Assembly: GCA_937873665.1 (NCBI GenBank)
Contig: CALMYW010000517.1
Span: forward strand, 62,001-126,000
Direction of reading: 5' to 3'
DNA length: 64,000 bases
Source: an uncultured Sphingorhabdus sp.
Lineage (GTDB): Bacteria > Pseudomonadota > Alphaproteobacteria > Sphingomonadales > Sphingomonadaceae
In this document: positions 25,268 through 34,677 of the stretch, in pieces
Layout of the letters: each line of letters opens with the position of its first letter
Position numbering within the stretch: position 1 is the first letter of the stretch
Made by a program: the position numbers and the translations under genes
Notes under the pieces: model-generated
Told to the model about the DNA's origin: nothing
Databases searched by the model: none
The model's input: the letters and a program-made list of their open reading frames with translations, nothing else

Positions 25268-27085
25268 ATGAATAAACGCCTTGTCCAACTGCTCGCGGTA
25301 TCGTCGCTTGCACTCGCACCTTCGCTTGCATCGGCTAACGAAGCGGCGCCTGCAGCGGCACCCGCCGTCGAGCAGACTGAAAACCAGAAGCTGTTTACGC
25401 TGTTCGCAGAAGACGATGAAGCCAATCTGAAGCGCAATCCGCTCTTTGCCCTTTTCCGCGGCGACATGCGATATGCCGACCAGTTTGGCGATTATATCAG
25501 CGACGCCTATTTTGAAGGTGAACGCAAGGCCGCCGAAGCAAATCTTGCCAAGCTCAATACAATCGACCGGTCAAAGCTCGATGAAACCGGCCAGATCGCT
25601 TTTGACGTTTTCAAGCAGAACCAGCTTGATACGTTGAAAGGATTGTCCAAAGAAATCATGGACCTGACTGTAGTTCGTCCGGTCAATCACTTTTCTGGCT
25701 TCCACACATTTTACCCCACCTTCGCCAGCGGACAGGGTGCGGCACCATTCAAGACGGTCGCCGACTACGAAAACAACCTGAAACGCCACAGGCAGTTCAT
25801 CCCGTTAATGGACGCCTCGATCGAGCGTTTCCGTCAGGGCATGAAATCAGGCGTTTTCGAAACGAAGCTGACAATTACCAACGTCATTGATCAGTTGAAC
25901 ACCCAACTGGCGCAGAAGACCGAAGATTCACCCTATTACGGCCCGGTCAAGAAATTCCCGGCTGATTTCAGCGAGGCGGACAAGGCACGGTTGACCGCCG
26001 AATATCGCGATATAGTCGAAAAAGGCCTGTATCCCGCCAACCAGCGTCTGCGCGATTTCTTGCGCGATGAATATCTGCCGCTGGCACGCGAAGGCGTTGG
26101 CCTGATGCACATGAAGGGCGGCGACAAGCTTTACCAATATATGGTCGAACAGACGACCACCCTGCCGTTGAAGGCCGCAGACATCCACCTGCTGGGCGTT
26201 GCCGAAGTTGAGCGGATCAAAAAGGGCATGGAAGCGATCAAGACCGAAGTCGGCTTCCAGGGCAGCCTGCAGGACTTCTTCGAGCATCTGCGCACCGATC
26301 CGAAGTTCAAGAAGGAAAGCCGTGAGGCGCTAACGCAGGGCTATTATGACATCGGCAAACAGGTCGATGCTGTCATTTCGACCCAATTCAAATATCTCCC
26401 CAAGGCGCCGCTCGAGATCAAGCCTTATGAAGAGTTTCGTGAAAAATATGAGGCGGGCGGCAGCTATCAGCAAGGTACTCCCGACGGAAGCCGCCCTGGC
26501 ACCTTCTATTTCAACGCCTATGACCTGCCCAGCCGCACCACCTCGGGCATGACGACGCTTTATCTGCATGAAGGCGCACCCGGGCACCATTTCCAGATCA
26601 GCCTCGCACAGGAAAATGCCAAGCTGCCGGCATTCATGCGCTTTGGCGGTAATACCGCTTATGTCGAAGGCTGGGCGCTTTATGCCGAGACGCTGGGATA
26701 TGACATGGGTCTGTTCAAAGACCCCTATCAGCGCTTCGGTACACTGTCAGACGAGATGCTGCGCGCGATGCGCCTCGTTGTCGATACCGGCCTGCACAGC
26801 AAGGGTTGGACCCGTGATCAGGCGATCGAATATATGCTCGCCAACAGCGATATGGGCCGCACCGATGCCACCGCAGAGGTCGAGCGTTACATCGCCATCC
26901 CCAGCCAGGCGCTGGCATACAAGATTGGCGCCATGACCATCCAGAAACTGAAGGCCAAAGCGCAAAAGGAACTGGGTGCGAAATTCGACGTGCGTGAATT
27001 CCACAACCAGGTGCTCAACACCGGTGCCCTGCCGCTGGCGGTGCTTGAGAAGAAAATCGACGGCTGGATTGCGTCGCAGAAGTAA
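25268..27085 (+). CDS. DUF885 family exported protein (predicted metallohydrolase)
   Basis: The 605-residue product has a signal peptide (MNKRLVQLLAVSSLALAPSL, Ala-rich cleavage region). The DUF885 body contains TTLYLHEGAPGHHFQISLAQ at about 435-455, where HEGAPGHH resembles a zinc-peptidase helix, and the downstream block RFGGNTAYVEGWALYAETLG with a further Glu. The family is thought to be periplasmic zinc-dependent hydrolases or peptidases; no substrate is established. The ribosome site GGAG lies about 11 bp before the ATG. The rhodanese gene follows 60 bp later. Confidence 0.88.
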   Translation: MNKRLVQLLAVSSLALAPSLASANEAAPAAAPAVEQTENQKLFTLFAEDDEANLKRNPLFALFRGDMRYADQFGDYISDAYFEGERKAAEANLAKLNTIDRSKLDETGQIAFDVFKQNQLDTLKGLSKEIMDLTVVRPVNHFSGFHTFYPTFASGQGAAPFKTVADYENNLKRHRQFIPLMDASIERFRQGMKSGVFETKLTITNVIDQLNTQLAQKTEDSPYYGPVKKFPADFSEADKARLTAEYRDIVEKGLYPANQRLRDFLRDEYLPLAREGVGLMHMKGGDKLYQYMVEQTTTLPLKAADIHLLGVAEVERIKKGMEAIKTEVGFQGSLQDFFEHLRTDPKFKKESREALTQGYYDIGKQVDAVISTQFKYLPKAPLEIKPYEEFREKYEAGGSYQQGTPDGSRPGTFYFNAYDLPSRTTSGMTTLYLHEGAPGHHFQISLAQENAKLPAFMRFGGNTAYVEGWALYAETLGYDMGLFKDPYQRFGTLSDEMLRAMRLVVDTGLHSKGWTRDQAIEYMLANSDMGRTDATAEVERYIAIPSQALAYKIGAMTIQKLKAKAQKELGAKFDVREFHNQVLNTGALPLAVLEKKIDGWIASQK

Positions 27086-27111
27086 CGCGTTCAGCACCCG
27101 TTAAACGCCAT

Positions 27112-27147
27112 ATGGGCAGCTTTCCCCGATTGGAGGAAGCTGCCCAT
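27112..27147 (+). promoter_or_regulatory. Hairpin enclosing the ribosome site and start codon of the rhodanese gene
   Basis: An 11-bp perfect inverted repeat ATGGGCAGCTT (27112-27122) / AAGCTGCCCAT (27137-27147) contains the ATG (27146) in its 3' arm, with GGAGG (27132-27136) in the loop. As RNA it would limit initiation and could be melted by heat or ribosomes. It lacks a T-run, so it is not an intrinsic terminator. Confidence 0.5.
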
Positions 27148-27643
27148 GCGTGTTTTACTACTCCCACTTTTCGCTCTCGCTACGCCACTTTGCGCACAGG
27201 ATGGCAGCAATCCTCTCATCGACTATGCCGGATTCCGCGCGCTAACTTCCGAAGTGCAACCCGTGCGATCGGAGCGTCTGGTCTCGCTCGCCCAATTCAA
27301 GGCGCGGGCTGCCCGACCTGATGTTCTGGTTCTCGATGCACGGTCCGCGCAAGCCTTCAAAGAGGGGCATATTGCAGGCGCAATCAACCTCCCGCTCCCA
27401 GACTTCACCGCCGAAAGTCTGGCGGAGATCATTGGCACAAACCCCGACCGCGAGATCCTGATTTACTGCAACAACAATTTCACCAACAACCGCCGTCCGG
27501 TAGTGACCAAGGCTTTGCCGCTGGCACTCAACATCCAGACCTTCATCAACCTCTACGGCTATGGATACAAAAATGTCTGGGAGCTGGGTGAGGCGGTGGA
27601 CATGGACGACCCGCGCGTTGGCTGGGTAAGCGCCGCGACGTAG
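27146..27643 (+). CDS. Exported rhodanese-like protein
   Basis: The 165-residue product has a short signal peptide (MRVLLLPLFALATPLCAQ) and one rhodanese fold: VLVLDARSAQAFKEGHIAGA (CH2A motif) and the active-site loop ILIYCNNNFTNNRRP with the catalytic Cys. The loop is longer than the canonical six residues, so it may not be a classical thiosulfate sulfurtransferase. A periplasmic role in sulfur or redox handling is an inference. The ATG and ribosome site are folded in a hairpin (27112-27147). Confidence 0.8.
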   Translation: MRVLLLPLFALATPLCAQDGSNPLIDYAGFRALTSEVQPVRSERLVSLAQFKARAARPDVLVLDARSAQAFKEGHIAGAINLPLPDFTAESLAEIIGTNPDREILIYCNNNFTNNRRPVVTKALPLALNIQTFINLYGYGYKNVWELGEAVDMDDPRVGWVSAAT

Positions 27644-27668
27644 CGGATTTGGCAGCCGGTGGAGTTGG

Positions 27669-28742
27669 GTGTATGTTGCGCCCATGCCCGCCGTCAAAGC
27701 CGCCAATCCCAGAACTATCTTTGCCCCTGAAGACTGGAGCGCGATAACGCGCGTTTCCCCTTGGCAGGGCATTTTCCAGATTGTCCATGCTTGGTCTGTA
27801 GTTGCATTGGCCGCATTTGGTACCGCTTGGGCATGGGAGCAAAGCTGGATGGCTGGCTTGGTAGCGACGCCAATCGCGCTGGCCATATTGGGCGGTCGGC
27901 AATTGGGGCTTTCGATATTGATGCACGATGGCGCGCACGGTCTGTTGCACCCGAACCGGCAGGTGAACAATTGGCTCGGCCAATGGCCAAGCGGCGCGGC
28001 AACGGGCAGCGACCTGCATGCCTATCGCGCCTATCACCTGACGCACCATAAATTCACGCAGCAGCCGGAAGACCCCGACCTGTCGCTTTCCAAACCCTTC
28101 CCCACCACGCGCGCCAGCCTGTGGCGGAAGGTGATGCGTGACCTGACCGGGCAGACTTTCTTTAAACAGCGCAGCCACCAGTTCGCAGCCGCGCTTCGCG
28201 GGCTCCAGGCAATGCTGACGAACGAGGCGAGTGAAGCGGATGGCAAGCGCGACACCAGCGCCGGACGCGCCTTCAACCTGCAAAGCCGCAGCGGCATCGA
28301 TGCGCCGGTCGCGAATATCGAAGGCGCAAAGACCACCGCGCGCACCGTGGGCCGCTTCCTCTTCGTGCAGCTCATCCTGCTTGCGGTTTCGCTGACCTTC
28401 TGGGGCTGGCTGCCCTTTCTGCTCTGGATCGCGGCGCTGGCGACGACATTTCAGCTTTTCCTACGCATCCGCAACATCGCGGAGCATGCCTGCACCACCA
28501 CCGGCAGCGATGATCCCTTCACCCATGCGCGCACGACCTATGCCGGACTCATCGAACGCTCGACGGTTGCGCCCTATTGGGTGAACTATCACAGCGAGCA
28601 TCATCTGTTCATGGGCGTACCCTGTTACAACCTGCCGCGCGCGCACGCGCTGCTCGGCAAGGGCGGCTATCATGCGAAGATGACGATCGAACCCAATTAT
28701 TGGTCGGTATTACGCCGGGTTACAGCCATCCCGACCGCTTGA
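27669..28742 (+). CDS. Fatty acid desaturase family protein
   Basis: The 357-residue product is a membrane di-iron desaturase with three histidine boxes: LMHDGAHGLL (HDGAH) near 90, AYHLTHHKF (HxxHH) near 125 and NYHSEHHLFMG (HxxHH) near 310. Four to five hydrophobic helices separate them. Substrate (lipid acyl chain, sphingolipid base or carotenoid ring) cannot be set from sequence. Start: GTG 27669 has a GGAG ribosome site; ATG 27684 is the alternative. Its last 23 bases overlap the 3' end of the convergent corA gene. Confidence 0.85.
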   Translation: MYVAPMPAVKAANPRTIFAPEDWSAITRVSPWQGIFQIVHAWSVVALAAFGTAWAWEQSWMAGLVATPIALAILGGRQLGLSILMHDGAHGLLHPNRQVNNWLGQWPSGAATGSDLHAYRAYHLTHHKFTQQPEDPDLSLSKPFPTTRASLWRKVMRDLTGQTFFKQRSHQFAAALRGLQAMLTNEASEADGKRDTSAGRAFNLQSRSGIDAPVANIEGAKTTARTVGRFLFVQLILLAVSLTFWGWLPFLLWIAALATTFQLFLRIRNIAEHACTTTGSDDPFTHARTTYAGLIERSTVAPYWVNYHSEHHLFMGVPCYNLPRAHALLGKGGYHAKMTIEPNYWSVLRRVTAIPTA

Positions 28743-29694
28743 AGCGGTAATAGAGCGTCCCGCAAATCACGAACATCACGCCCAGTACGGCGGCATAGCC
28801 ATATTTCCAGTGCAGCTCTGGCATGAAATCGAAATTCATCCCGTAAATCCCCGCGATCGCGGTCGGCACGGCGAGGATCGCTGCCCATGCGGCCAGCTGG
28901 CGGGTAATGACGCCCTGTCTTTGCTGCTCCAGCAAGCCGCTGGTTTCGATCACGCTGGTAAGCGTATCGCGCAAGCCCGCCACGCGGTAGTTCACTCGAC
29001 GGACATGATCGGCAAGATCGCGGAAATAGGGATCGATGTCATTGTCGAGCTGCGGCATGTCGATGTTGACGAAGCGGTTGGCGAGATCCTCCATCGGCCC
29101 CAATATCCGCTGCAAACGGAACAGGTCGCGGCGCAACGTAAACAGCCGCGCTGTCTGCGCGCGGTTGAGGAAAGATTCGAGCGCCTGATCCTCCATCGCC
29201 AGAACCTGCTCCTCCAGAATGTCGATGACGTCGAAATAGCCGTCGACGATGAAATCGAGGATCGCGTGCAGCACATAGTCCGGCCCATGCTTCAACAGCC
29301 AGGGCGTCGCCTCCAGTTGCTGGCGGATCGGCGCATGGCCGCGCATCGAACCGTGCCGTACCGTGATGATGAACTGCCGCCCCAGAAAGATAGCGGTGTT
29401 GCCGTAGGCGATCCTGTCATCCGGACCTTCCAGATGCACCGTGCGTGCCACAACAAACAGCGTTTCGCCATAGCTTTCCATCTTGGGCAGATGCCGCGGA
29501 TCGAGCGCATCCTCGACCGCCAATTCGTGCAGCCCAAAATGCTGCTGGATCGTCTTGATCGTTGCCGCTTCGGGTTCGTGCAGCCCGATCCAGATGAAAT
29601 CCTCTTTCTTCTCCAGCGTCGGGATCGGCTTGGCCAGATCAACGTCGGTCAGCAGCCGCCCGTCGCGATAGATGCGGGCGGCGATAACGCTCAT
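28720..29694 (-). CDS. corA: CorA-family magnesium/cobalt transporter
   Basis: CorA is a pentameric inner-membrane Mg2+ channel. The 324-residue product has a long cytoplasmic alpha/beta N-terminal region, the stalk helix segment (MEDLANRFVNIDMPQLDNDI), and two C-terminal transmembrane helices with the signature YGMNFDFMPELHWKYGYA between them. The last residues are basic (YYRFKRSGWL). The ATG overlaps the stop of lysK by four bases (29691-29694), so the two genes are translated from one message. It overlaps the convergent desaturase gene by 23 bp. Confidence 0.92.
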   Translation of the reverse strand: MSVIAARIYRDGRLLTDVDLAKPIPTLEKKEDFIWIGLHEPEAATIKTIQQHFGLHELAVEDALDPRHLPKMESYGETLFVVARTVHLEGPDDRIAYGNTAIFLGRQFIITVRHGSMRGHAPIRQQLEATPWLLKHGPDYVLHAILDFIVDGYFDVIDILEEQVLAMEDQALESFLNRAQTARLFTLRRDLFRLQRILGPMEDLANRFVNIDMPQLDNDIDPYFRDLADHVRRVNYRVAGLRDTLTSVIETSGLLEQQRQGVITRQLAAWAAILAVPTAIAGIYGMNFDFMPELHWKYGYAAVLGVMFVICGTLYYRFKRSGWL

Positions 29695-31265
29695 CCCAGT
29701 GCCTCTGCGATCAGCTTGCGGGTATTGGCGATGCCATAAAGCGCGATGAAGCTGCCCATGCGCGGGCCAGCGCTCGAGCCCAGAAGCGTTTCATACAGCG
29801 CCTTGAACCAGTCACGCAGATTTTCGAAGCCGCCAGTTTTGCCGATTTCATAGACGATATTCTGGATATCCTCGGCAGGCGCATCGGCAGGCAGCGGCGC
29901 GAGATCAGCGTCAAGCCGCTTCAGCGCCTCGACCTCGATACCTTCCGCCTTGCGCCGTTGCAGCGTCGGCGCGACATGATCGCGGTTATAGGCCAGCGCG
30001 AGGTTGATGAGGTTCGCCAGTTCGGGATGCGTTGCTGCGGTGGCATCGGGCACATAATTGGCAAGATAGCCCCACACTTGCGGCGCAGTCGCGTGCGGCC
30101 CCATGACACCGGCAAGGTTGAGCAACAGTCCGAAGGTCACTGGCGGGACGTCGGCGGGAACTTTGCCATTGTGGATATGGTGCACCGGATTGCCGAGCTT
30201 CTTCTCGATTTCTTGGCCCGCATAAGTCCCGCGGAACTGGAAATATTCGTCGACCGCACGAGGGATCACACCAAGGTGCAGCTGCTTCGCGCTCTTGGGT
30301 TCGCGATAGGCATAGAAGGCAAGGCTTTCCTCGGTGCCGTAAGACAACCAGTCCTCAAGGCTCAGACCATTGCCCTTCGATTTCGAAATCTTCTCGCCCT
30401 TTTCGTCGAGGAACATCTCGTAGATCAGCCCGTCCGGCTTGCGCCCGCCGAGCACCTGCGCGATCTTGCCCGACTGGATGCCACTGTCGGTCAGGTCTTT
30501 GCCGTACATTTCATAGTCGACGCCCAGCGCGACCCAGCGCATCGCCCAATCGACCTTCCACTGCAGCTTTGCCTGTCCGCCGAGGATCGACTGGGTGATC
30601 GTCTCACCCTCATCCTCGAACGACACCAACCCTGCCTCGGCATCAACCACCGTTACCGGAACCTGCAGCACCACACCCGATTTTGGGCTGACGGGCAGCA
30701 CCGGCGAATAGGTCGCGGCGCGTTCGGCGCGCAGCGTCGGCAACATAATGTCCATGATGCCCTGATAGTTGCGCAGCACGCCCTTCAGCGCCTCGTCAAA
30801 CTGGCCGCCTTCATACATCGTAGTCGAAGAGACAAATTCATATTCGAAGCCGAAACGGTCAAGGAATTCACGCAGCATCGCATTGTTGTGATGCGCAAAA
30901 CTCTCATATTTCTCGAACGGGTCGGGGATGCGCGTCAGCGGCTTACCCAGATGTTCGGTGAGCATCGCTTGGTTGGGTACATTGTCCGGCACCTTGCGCA
31001 GCCCGTCCATATCGTCGGAAAAAGCCACCAGCCGCGTCGGCATGTCGGACATTTCCTCCAGCGCGCGGCGCACCATCGTTGTCCGCAGCACTTCGTTGAA
31101 GGTGCCGATATGCGGCAGGCCCGACGGGCCATAGCCGGTTTCGAACAGCACAGGCGCGCCGCCCGGCTTGCCCTGCGGAAAGCGTTTGAGCACGCGCCGA
31201 GCCTCTTCATAGGGCCATGCCTTGCTCGCCAAGGCTGCCGTGCGAAGGGCGGGGTCGACGCTCAT
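29691..31265 (-). CDS. lysK: Lysyl-tRNA synthetase, class I
   Basis: This enzyme charges tRNA-Lys. It is the class I type (Rossmann fold), the usual form in alphaproteobacteria, rather than the class II LysS of E. coli. The 524-residue product has the HIGH-type motif YGPSGLPHIGTFNEVLR near 52 and the KMSKS-type motif EKISKSKGNGLS near 282. The C-terminal helical anticodon-binding region is complete. ATG 31265 (MSVDPALRTAALASKAWPYE) is preferred to the longer frame, which overlaps the divergent helicase gene. It forms an overlapping pair with corA. Confidence 0.95.
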   Translation of the reverse strand: MSVDPALRTAALASKAWPYEEARRVLKRFPQGKPGGAPVLFETGYGPSGLPHIGTFNEVLRTTMVRRALEEMSDMPTRLVAFSDDMDGLRKVPDNVPNQAMLTEHLGKPLTRIPDPFEKYESFAHHNNAMLREFLDRFGFEYEFVSSTTMYEGGQFDEALKGVLRNYQGIMDIMLPTLRAERAATYSPVLPVSPKSGVVLQVPVTVVDAEAGLVSFEDEGETITQSILGGQAKLQWKVDWAMRWVALGVDYEMYGKDLTDSGIQSGKIAQVLGGRKPDGLIYEMFLDEKGEKISKSKGNGLSLEDWLSYGTEESLAFYAYREPKSAKQLHLGVIPRAVDEYFQFRGTYAGQEIEKKLGNPVHHIHNGKVPADVPPVTFGLLLNLAGVMGPHATAPQVWGYLANYVPDATAATHPELANLINLALAYNRDHVAPTLQRRKAEGIEVEALKRLDADLAPLPADAPAEDIQNIVYEIGKTGGFENLRDWFKALYETLLGSSAGPRMGSFIALYGIANTRKLIAEALG

Positions 31266-31300
31266 TTCAACGTTTCCTTTTCGTTCCAAACTTGCCATGA

Positions 31301-34135
31301 ATGGCATTTATGGCCCCTCCCCTAGCCTTTCCTGCGCTGCATGCAAGCCATGCCGGTATCTGGATTGCTTCGTCAAATGGCGAAACGCGGCGGGTAGGTA
31401 AGGCAGAGGCGGTGGCGCGGGCGGCAGAAACGCCGATGATCCTGCTCAACGCGCCGCTGGTGGCGCAGCGGCTGGGCTATGCCGAATTGTCAGGGCTCGA
31501 TCTGCTCGAACTGTTCGCCTTTGTGCATCCAGCGCGCTTTGTGGTGCCTACGGCGAAGGGGTTGGCGGAAGCGCTGGATATTCCTCCCCTCCCCTACAGG
31601 GGAGGGGCCGGGGGTGGGGTCTCGCAACCCTTGCTCTACGCTGATAGACCCCACCCCAACCCCTCCCCTGAAGGGGAGGGGATTAGAGACGAAGCCATCG
31701 CTCCACTCCTCCTGACCGCCACCCAAAAGCTTCTCGCCACCCTCACCGACCCCGCATGGCCGGAACGCGAAGGGGCCTGGGATGCGGCGCAGGCTTTGAC
31801 ACGGCTTCGCTGGCCATGGGCGCGGGTGGTTGCGGACCTATTGCCCAAGCCCGAACAAAAAGAGCGCTGGCTGTTTTCCAAGCTGCCCGAATGGGAGGAA
31901 GCGCCGCCCCGCACGCCGCCGCGGTCGGTGGTGCTGGACCGATCCGCCGTCGAAACCCAACTCGCCCGCCTGACCGGCAGCGGTGCCGAGATCCGCGAAG
32001 GCCAGCGCGCCTTTGCCGCCAGCGCGGCGCATATTTTCGATCCGCGGGCGCGCAAGGGCCAGCCCAATATGCTGCTGGCAGAGGCCGGCACGGGCATCGG
32101 CAAGACACTGGGCTATCTCGCCCCCGCCTCGCTATGGGCACAAGAGGCTGACGGCGCGGTCTGGATATCAACCTATACCAAGGCCTTGCAGCGGCAGCTG
32201 GTTAGCGAGGCACGGAGGGTTTATCCCGACGCGCAGCAGTTCAAAGAAAAGGTCGTCGTCCGCAAAGGGCGTGAGAATTATCTGTGCCTGTTGAACCTTG
32301 AAGACGCGCTGCAAGGCGGCTTTGCCGGGCGGGCCGCCATCCTTGCGCATCTGGTGGCGCGCTGGGCAGCTTATACCGCCGATGGCGACATGATCGGAGG
32401 CGATCTGCCCGGATGGCTTCCGACCCTGTTCCGTCGCAACGGTTCGACCGCGCTGACCGACCGGCGCGGCGAGTGCATCTATGCAGGTTGCCCGCACTAT
32501 CGCAAATGCTTCATCGAACGCGCCAGCCGCGCTTCGGCACAGGCCGACATCGTAATTGCCAACCATGCGTTGATGATGGTCAACGCTGCGCGCGGGCGCG
32601 AAGAAGCGGGGCGCCCTACACGTATTATCTTCGATGAAGGCCATCACTTGTTCGACGCGGCGGATTCGACATTTGCCGCTGCCTTGACCGGCGCGGAAAT
32701 GATCGAAATCCGCCGCTGGATAATCGGCCCCGAAGGCAAGGCGCGCGGCCGTCGACGCGGGCTATCGGCACGGCTCGCCGATGTTGCCAGCTATGACGAA
32801 GAAGGCGGACTTGCCATTGAAGCAGCGCGCGAGGCGGCAGAGGCGCTGCCCGGTGACGGCTGGCTTGGCCGCGTCAACGAAGGCGTGCCATCAGGGCCTG
32901 CCGAACGGCTGCTCGCCGCTGTGCGCGCCACGGTCTATGCGCGCGACGAAGGGCAGGCCGAAAGCGGCTATGGCCTCGAAACCGAATATGCCAATCTGGA
33001 TGCGCACCTCATCGAAGCGATTGCCGATTTGATGAAGGCGCTCGAAGCACTGGTCAAACCTCTGATGGTGCTGGGGCAGCGGCTGGAGGCGATCGTCGAG
33101 GATGCACCCGACTGGCTCGACGGAGCAGCGCGGGCACGGATCGAAGGCGCGATGGCGAGCCTTGGGTGGCGTGTCGACACGCTGCGCGGCTGGATCGCCT
33201 TGCTCGGGCGCGGCGGCGGTCCTGCTGACCCGGACTTTGTCGACTGGCTGGCGGTCGATCGGGGGGAAGGCCGCGAATATGATATCGGTATCCACCGCCA
33301 CTGGCTTGATCCGACACGACCGGTGTCGAGCGTCGTCCTGAAGCCCGCGCATGGCATTCTCACCACTTCGGCCACATTGCGGAGCGGCGGAGATTGGGAC
33401 ACCGCAGAGGCACGCACCGGGGCCGCGCATCTCGAACATAAGGTCGAACATTTTGCGGCCCCTAGTCCGTTCGACTATGCCAGACAGGCCGAAGTGCTGG
33501 TGGTGACCGACATTACGCGTGGCGATATGCCGGCACTCGCCGGGGCTTATTCGGCGCTGATTTCGGCGTCTCAGGGCGGTACGCTGGGGCTGTTCACCGC
33601 AATCAAGCGGCTGCGCAGCGTCCATGCCCGTATCGCCGACCGGCTAGCGCGCGACGGACTGCCGCTCTACGCCCAGCATGTCGACCCGATGGATACCGGC
33701 ACGCTGGTCGACATATTCCGTGACGATCCCCATTCAAGTTTGCTCGGCACCGACGCGCTGCGCGACGGGATGGACGTGCCGGGCCATTCGCTGCGGCTTG
33801 TCATCATGGAGCAGGTGCCATGGCCGCGCCCCGACATCCTGCACAAGGCCCGGCGGCTGATGGGCGGAGGTACCGAATATGATGACCGCATCATCCGCGC
33901 CCGATTGGCACAAGCCTTTGGTCGTCTGATCCGCAAGGCCGATGACAAGGGCCATTTCGTGCTGCTCTCCTCCGCCACGCCTTCCCGGCTGCTGACCGCA
34001 TTTCCGCAAGGAACCCCCATCCACCGCGTCACGCTCGATGAGGCGGTGCGGCGGATCAAATCCGGTCTTTCACCTGCAACAAATTTCGGGCAGGGGAGCG
34101 CGCAAGAGATTGAGGACGAGGATATCCCCTTTTGA
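31301..34135 (+). CDS. DinG-like ATP-dependent DNA helicase (XPD family), with in-frame repeat insertion
   Basis: The 944-residue product is a superfamily 2 helicase of the DinG/XPD type. It has Walker A AEAGTGIGKTLGYL near 260 and DEGHHLFDAAD (a DEAH-box variant) near 444. Four Cys that fit an iron-sulfur cluster lie in NYLCLLN and GECIYAGCPHYRKC between them. Helicase motif VI is seen in ARLAQAFGRLIRKADDKG. Residues about 95-127 are encoded by a palindromic repeat (31583-31682) rich in Pro/Gly, in the region before the helicase core. ATG 31301 or 31310 can start; neither has a good ribosome site. It starts 35 bp from divergent lysK and overlaps the SixA-like gene downstream. Confidence 0.9.
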   Translation: MAFMAPPLAFPALHASHAGIWIASSNGETRRVGKAEAVARAAETPMILLNAPLVAQRLGYAELSGLDLLELFAFVHPARFVVPTAKGLAEALDIPPLPYRGGAGGGVSQPLLYADRPHPNPSPEGEGIRDEAIAPLLLTATQKLLATLTDPAWPEREGAWDAAQALTRLRWPWARVVADLLPKPEQKERWLFSKLPEWEEAPPRTPPRSVVLDRSAVETQLARLTGSGAEIREGQRAFAASAAHIFDPRARKGQPNMLLAEAGTGIGKTLGYLAPASLWAQEADGAVWISTYTKALQRQLVSEARRVYPDAQQFKEKVVVRKGRENYLCLLNLEDALQGGFAGRAAILAHLVARWAAYTADGDMIGGDLPGWLPTLFRRNGSTALTDRRGECIYAGCPHYRKCFIERASRASAQADIVIANHALMMVNAARGREEAGRPTRIIFDEGHHLFDAADSTFAAALTGAEMIEIRRWIIGPEGKARGRRRGLSARLADVASYDEEGGLAIEAAREAAEALPGDGWLGRVNEGVPSGPAERLLAAVRATVYARDEGQAESGYGLETEYANLDAHLIEAIADLMKALEALVKPLMVLGQRLEAIVEDAPDWLDGAARARIEGAMASLGWRVDTLRGWIALLGRGGGPADPDFVDWLAVDRGEGREYDIGIHRHWLDPTRPVSSVVLKPAHGILTTSATLRSGGDWDTAEARTGAAHLEHKVEHFAAPSPFDYARQAEVLVVTDITRGDMPALAGAYSALISASQGGTLGLFTAIKRLRSVHARIADRLARDGLPLYAQHVDPMDTGTLVDIFRDDPHSSLLGTDALRDGMDVPGHSLRLVIMEQVPWPRPDILHKARRLMGGGTEYDDRIIRARLAQAFGRLIRKADDKGHFVLLSSATPSRLLTAFPQGTPIHRVTLDEAVRRIKSGLSPATNFGQGSAQEIEDEDIPF
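31583..31682. repeat. Palindromic repeat family C inside the DinG-like helicase gene
   Basis: The element consists of two inverted halves. The 12-bp arm GGGGTGGGGTCT (31611-31622) pairs with AGACCCCACCCC (31646-31657). Each half has its own hairpin of CCCCT and AGGGG tracts (CCCCTACAGGGG near 31586-31607 and CCCCTGAAGGGG near 31661-31682). It reads through without a stop and encodes PLPYRGGAGGG and RPHPNPSPEGEG. Confidence 0.9.
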
Positions 34136-34677
34136 CGAAGACGCTTTACCTGCTGCGCCATGCCAAGTCGGGATGGGACGATCCGGTCGCGCGCGATTTT
34201 GACCGGCCGTTGAACAAACGCGGTGAAAAGGCCGCGCGTACCATCGGCCAGTGGATGGCTTCCAACGGCGTGACCTTCGAACATGTCATCGCCAGCCCCG
34301 CCGTGCGCGTGATCGAAACGCTCGACGGCGTCTGGACGGGTTACGGCCGAAAGATGGAACCAACGTGGGAACGGCGAATCTACCTGGCGTCGAGCGCTTC
34401 CGTGCTTGATGTGCTGCGTGAGGTCGACGACGCGCATGAGACGGTGATGGTCGTGGGCCACTGCCCCGCAGTTGAAGATTTGGTATTCGATCTCGTACCC
34501 GACGATGGCAGCTCGCCTTTGCGCGATGAGGTCGAGATCAAATATCCGACAGCCGCTCTTGCACAGCTCGAAATCCCGATCGACCATTGGGCCGACATTG
34601 GAAAGCCTGTTGCGCATCTGAAGCGCTTTGTGCGCCCGCGCGACCTCGATGCCAGCCTTGGGCCTGACGAGGAATGA
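34132..34677 (+). CDS. SixA-like histidine phosphatase family protein
   Basis: The 181-residue product is a short histidine phosphatase-superfamily member. It has LYLLRHAKSGWDD with the phospho-accepting RHA motif near residue 10, RPLNKRGEKAA, IASPAVRVIET and VMVVGHCPAVEDL with the second catalytic His. The length and motif order resemble SixA, which dephosphorylates phosphohistidine proteins, but the substrate here is unproven. The start is TTG 34132, overlapping the helicase stop by four bases, and the stop overlaps the GNAT gene start. The three genes therefore form a tightly coupled unit. Confidence 0.85.
   Translation: MTKTLYLLRHAKSGWDDPVARDFDRPLNKRGEKAARTIGQWMASNGVTFEHVIASPAVRVIETLDGVWTGYGRKMEPTWERRIYLASSASVLDVLREVDDAHETVMVVGHCPAVEDLVFDLVPDDGSSPLRDEVEIKYPTAALAQLEIPIDHWADIGKPVAHLKRFVRPRDLDASLGPDEE

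Noticed and set aside
29958..31325. 455-codon open frame antisense to lysK
   Set aside because: Shadow frame; lysK motifs are complete on the minus strand.
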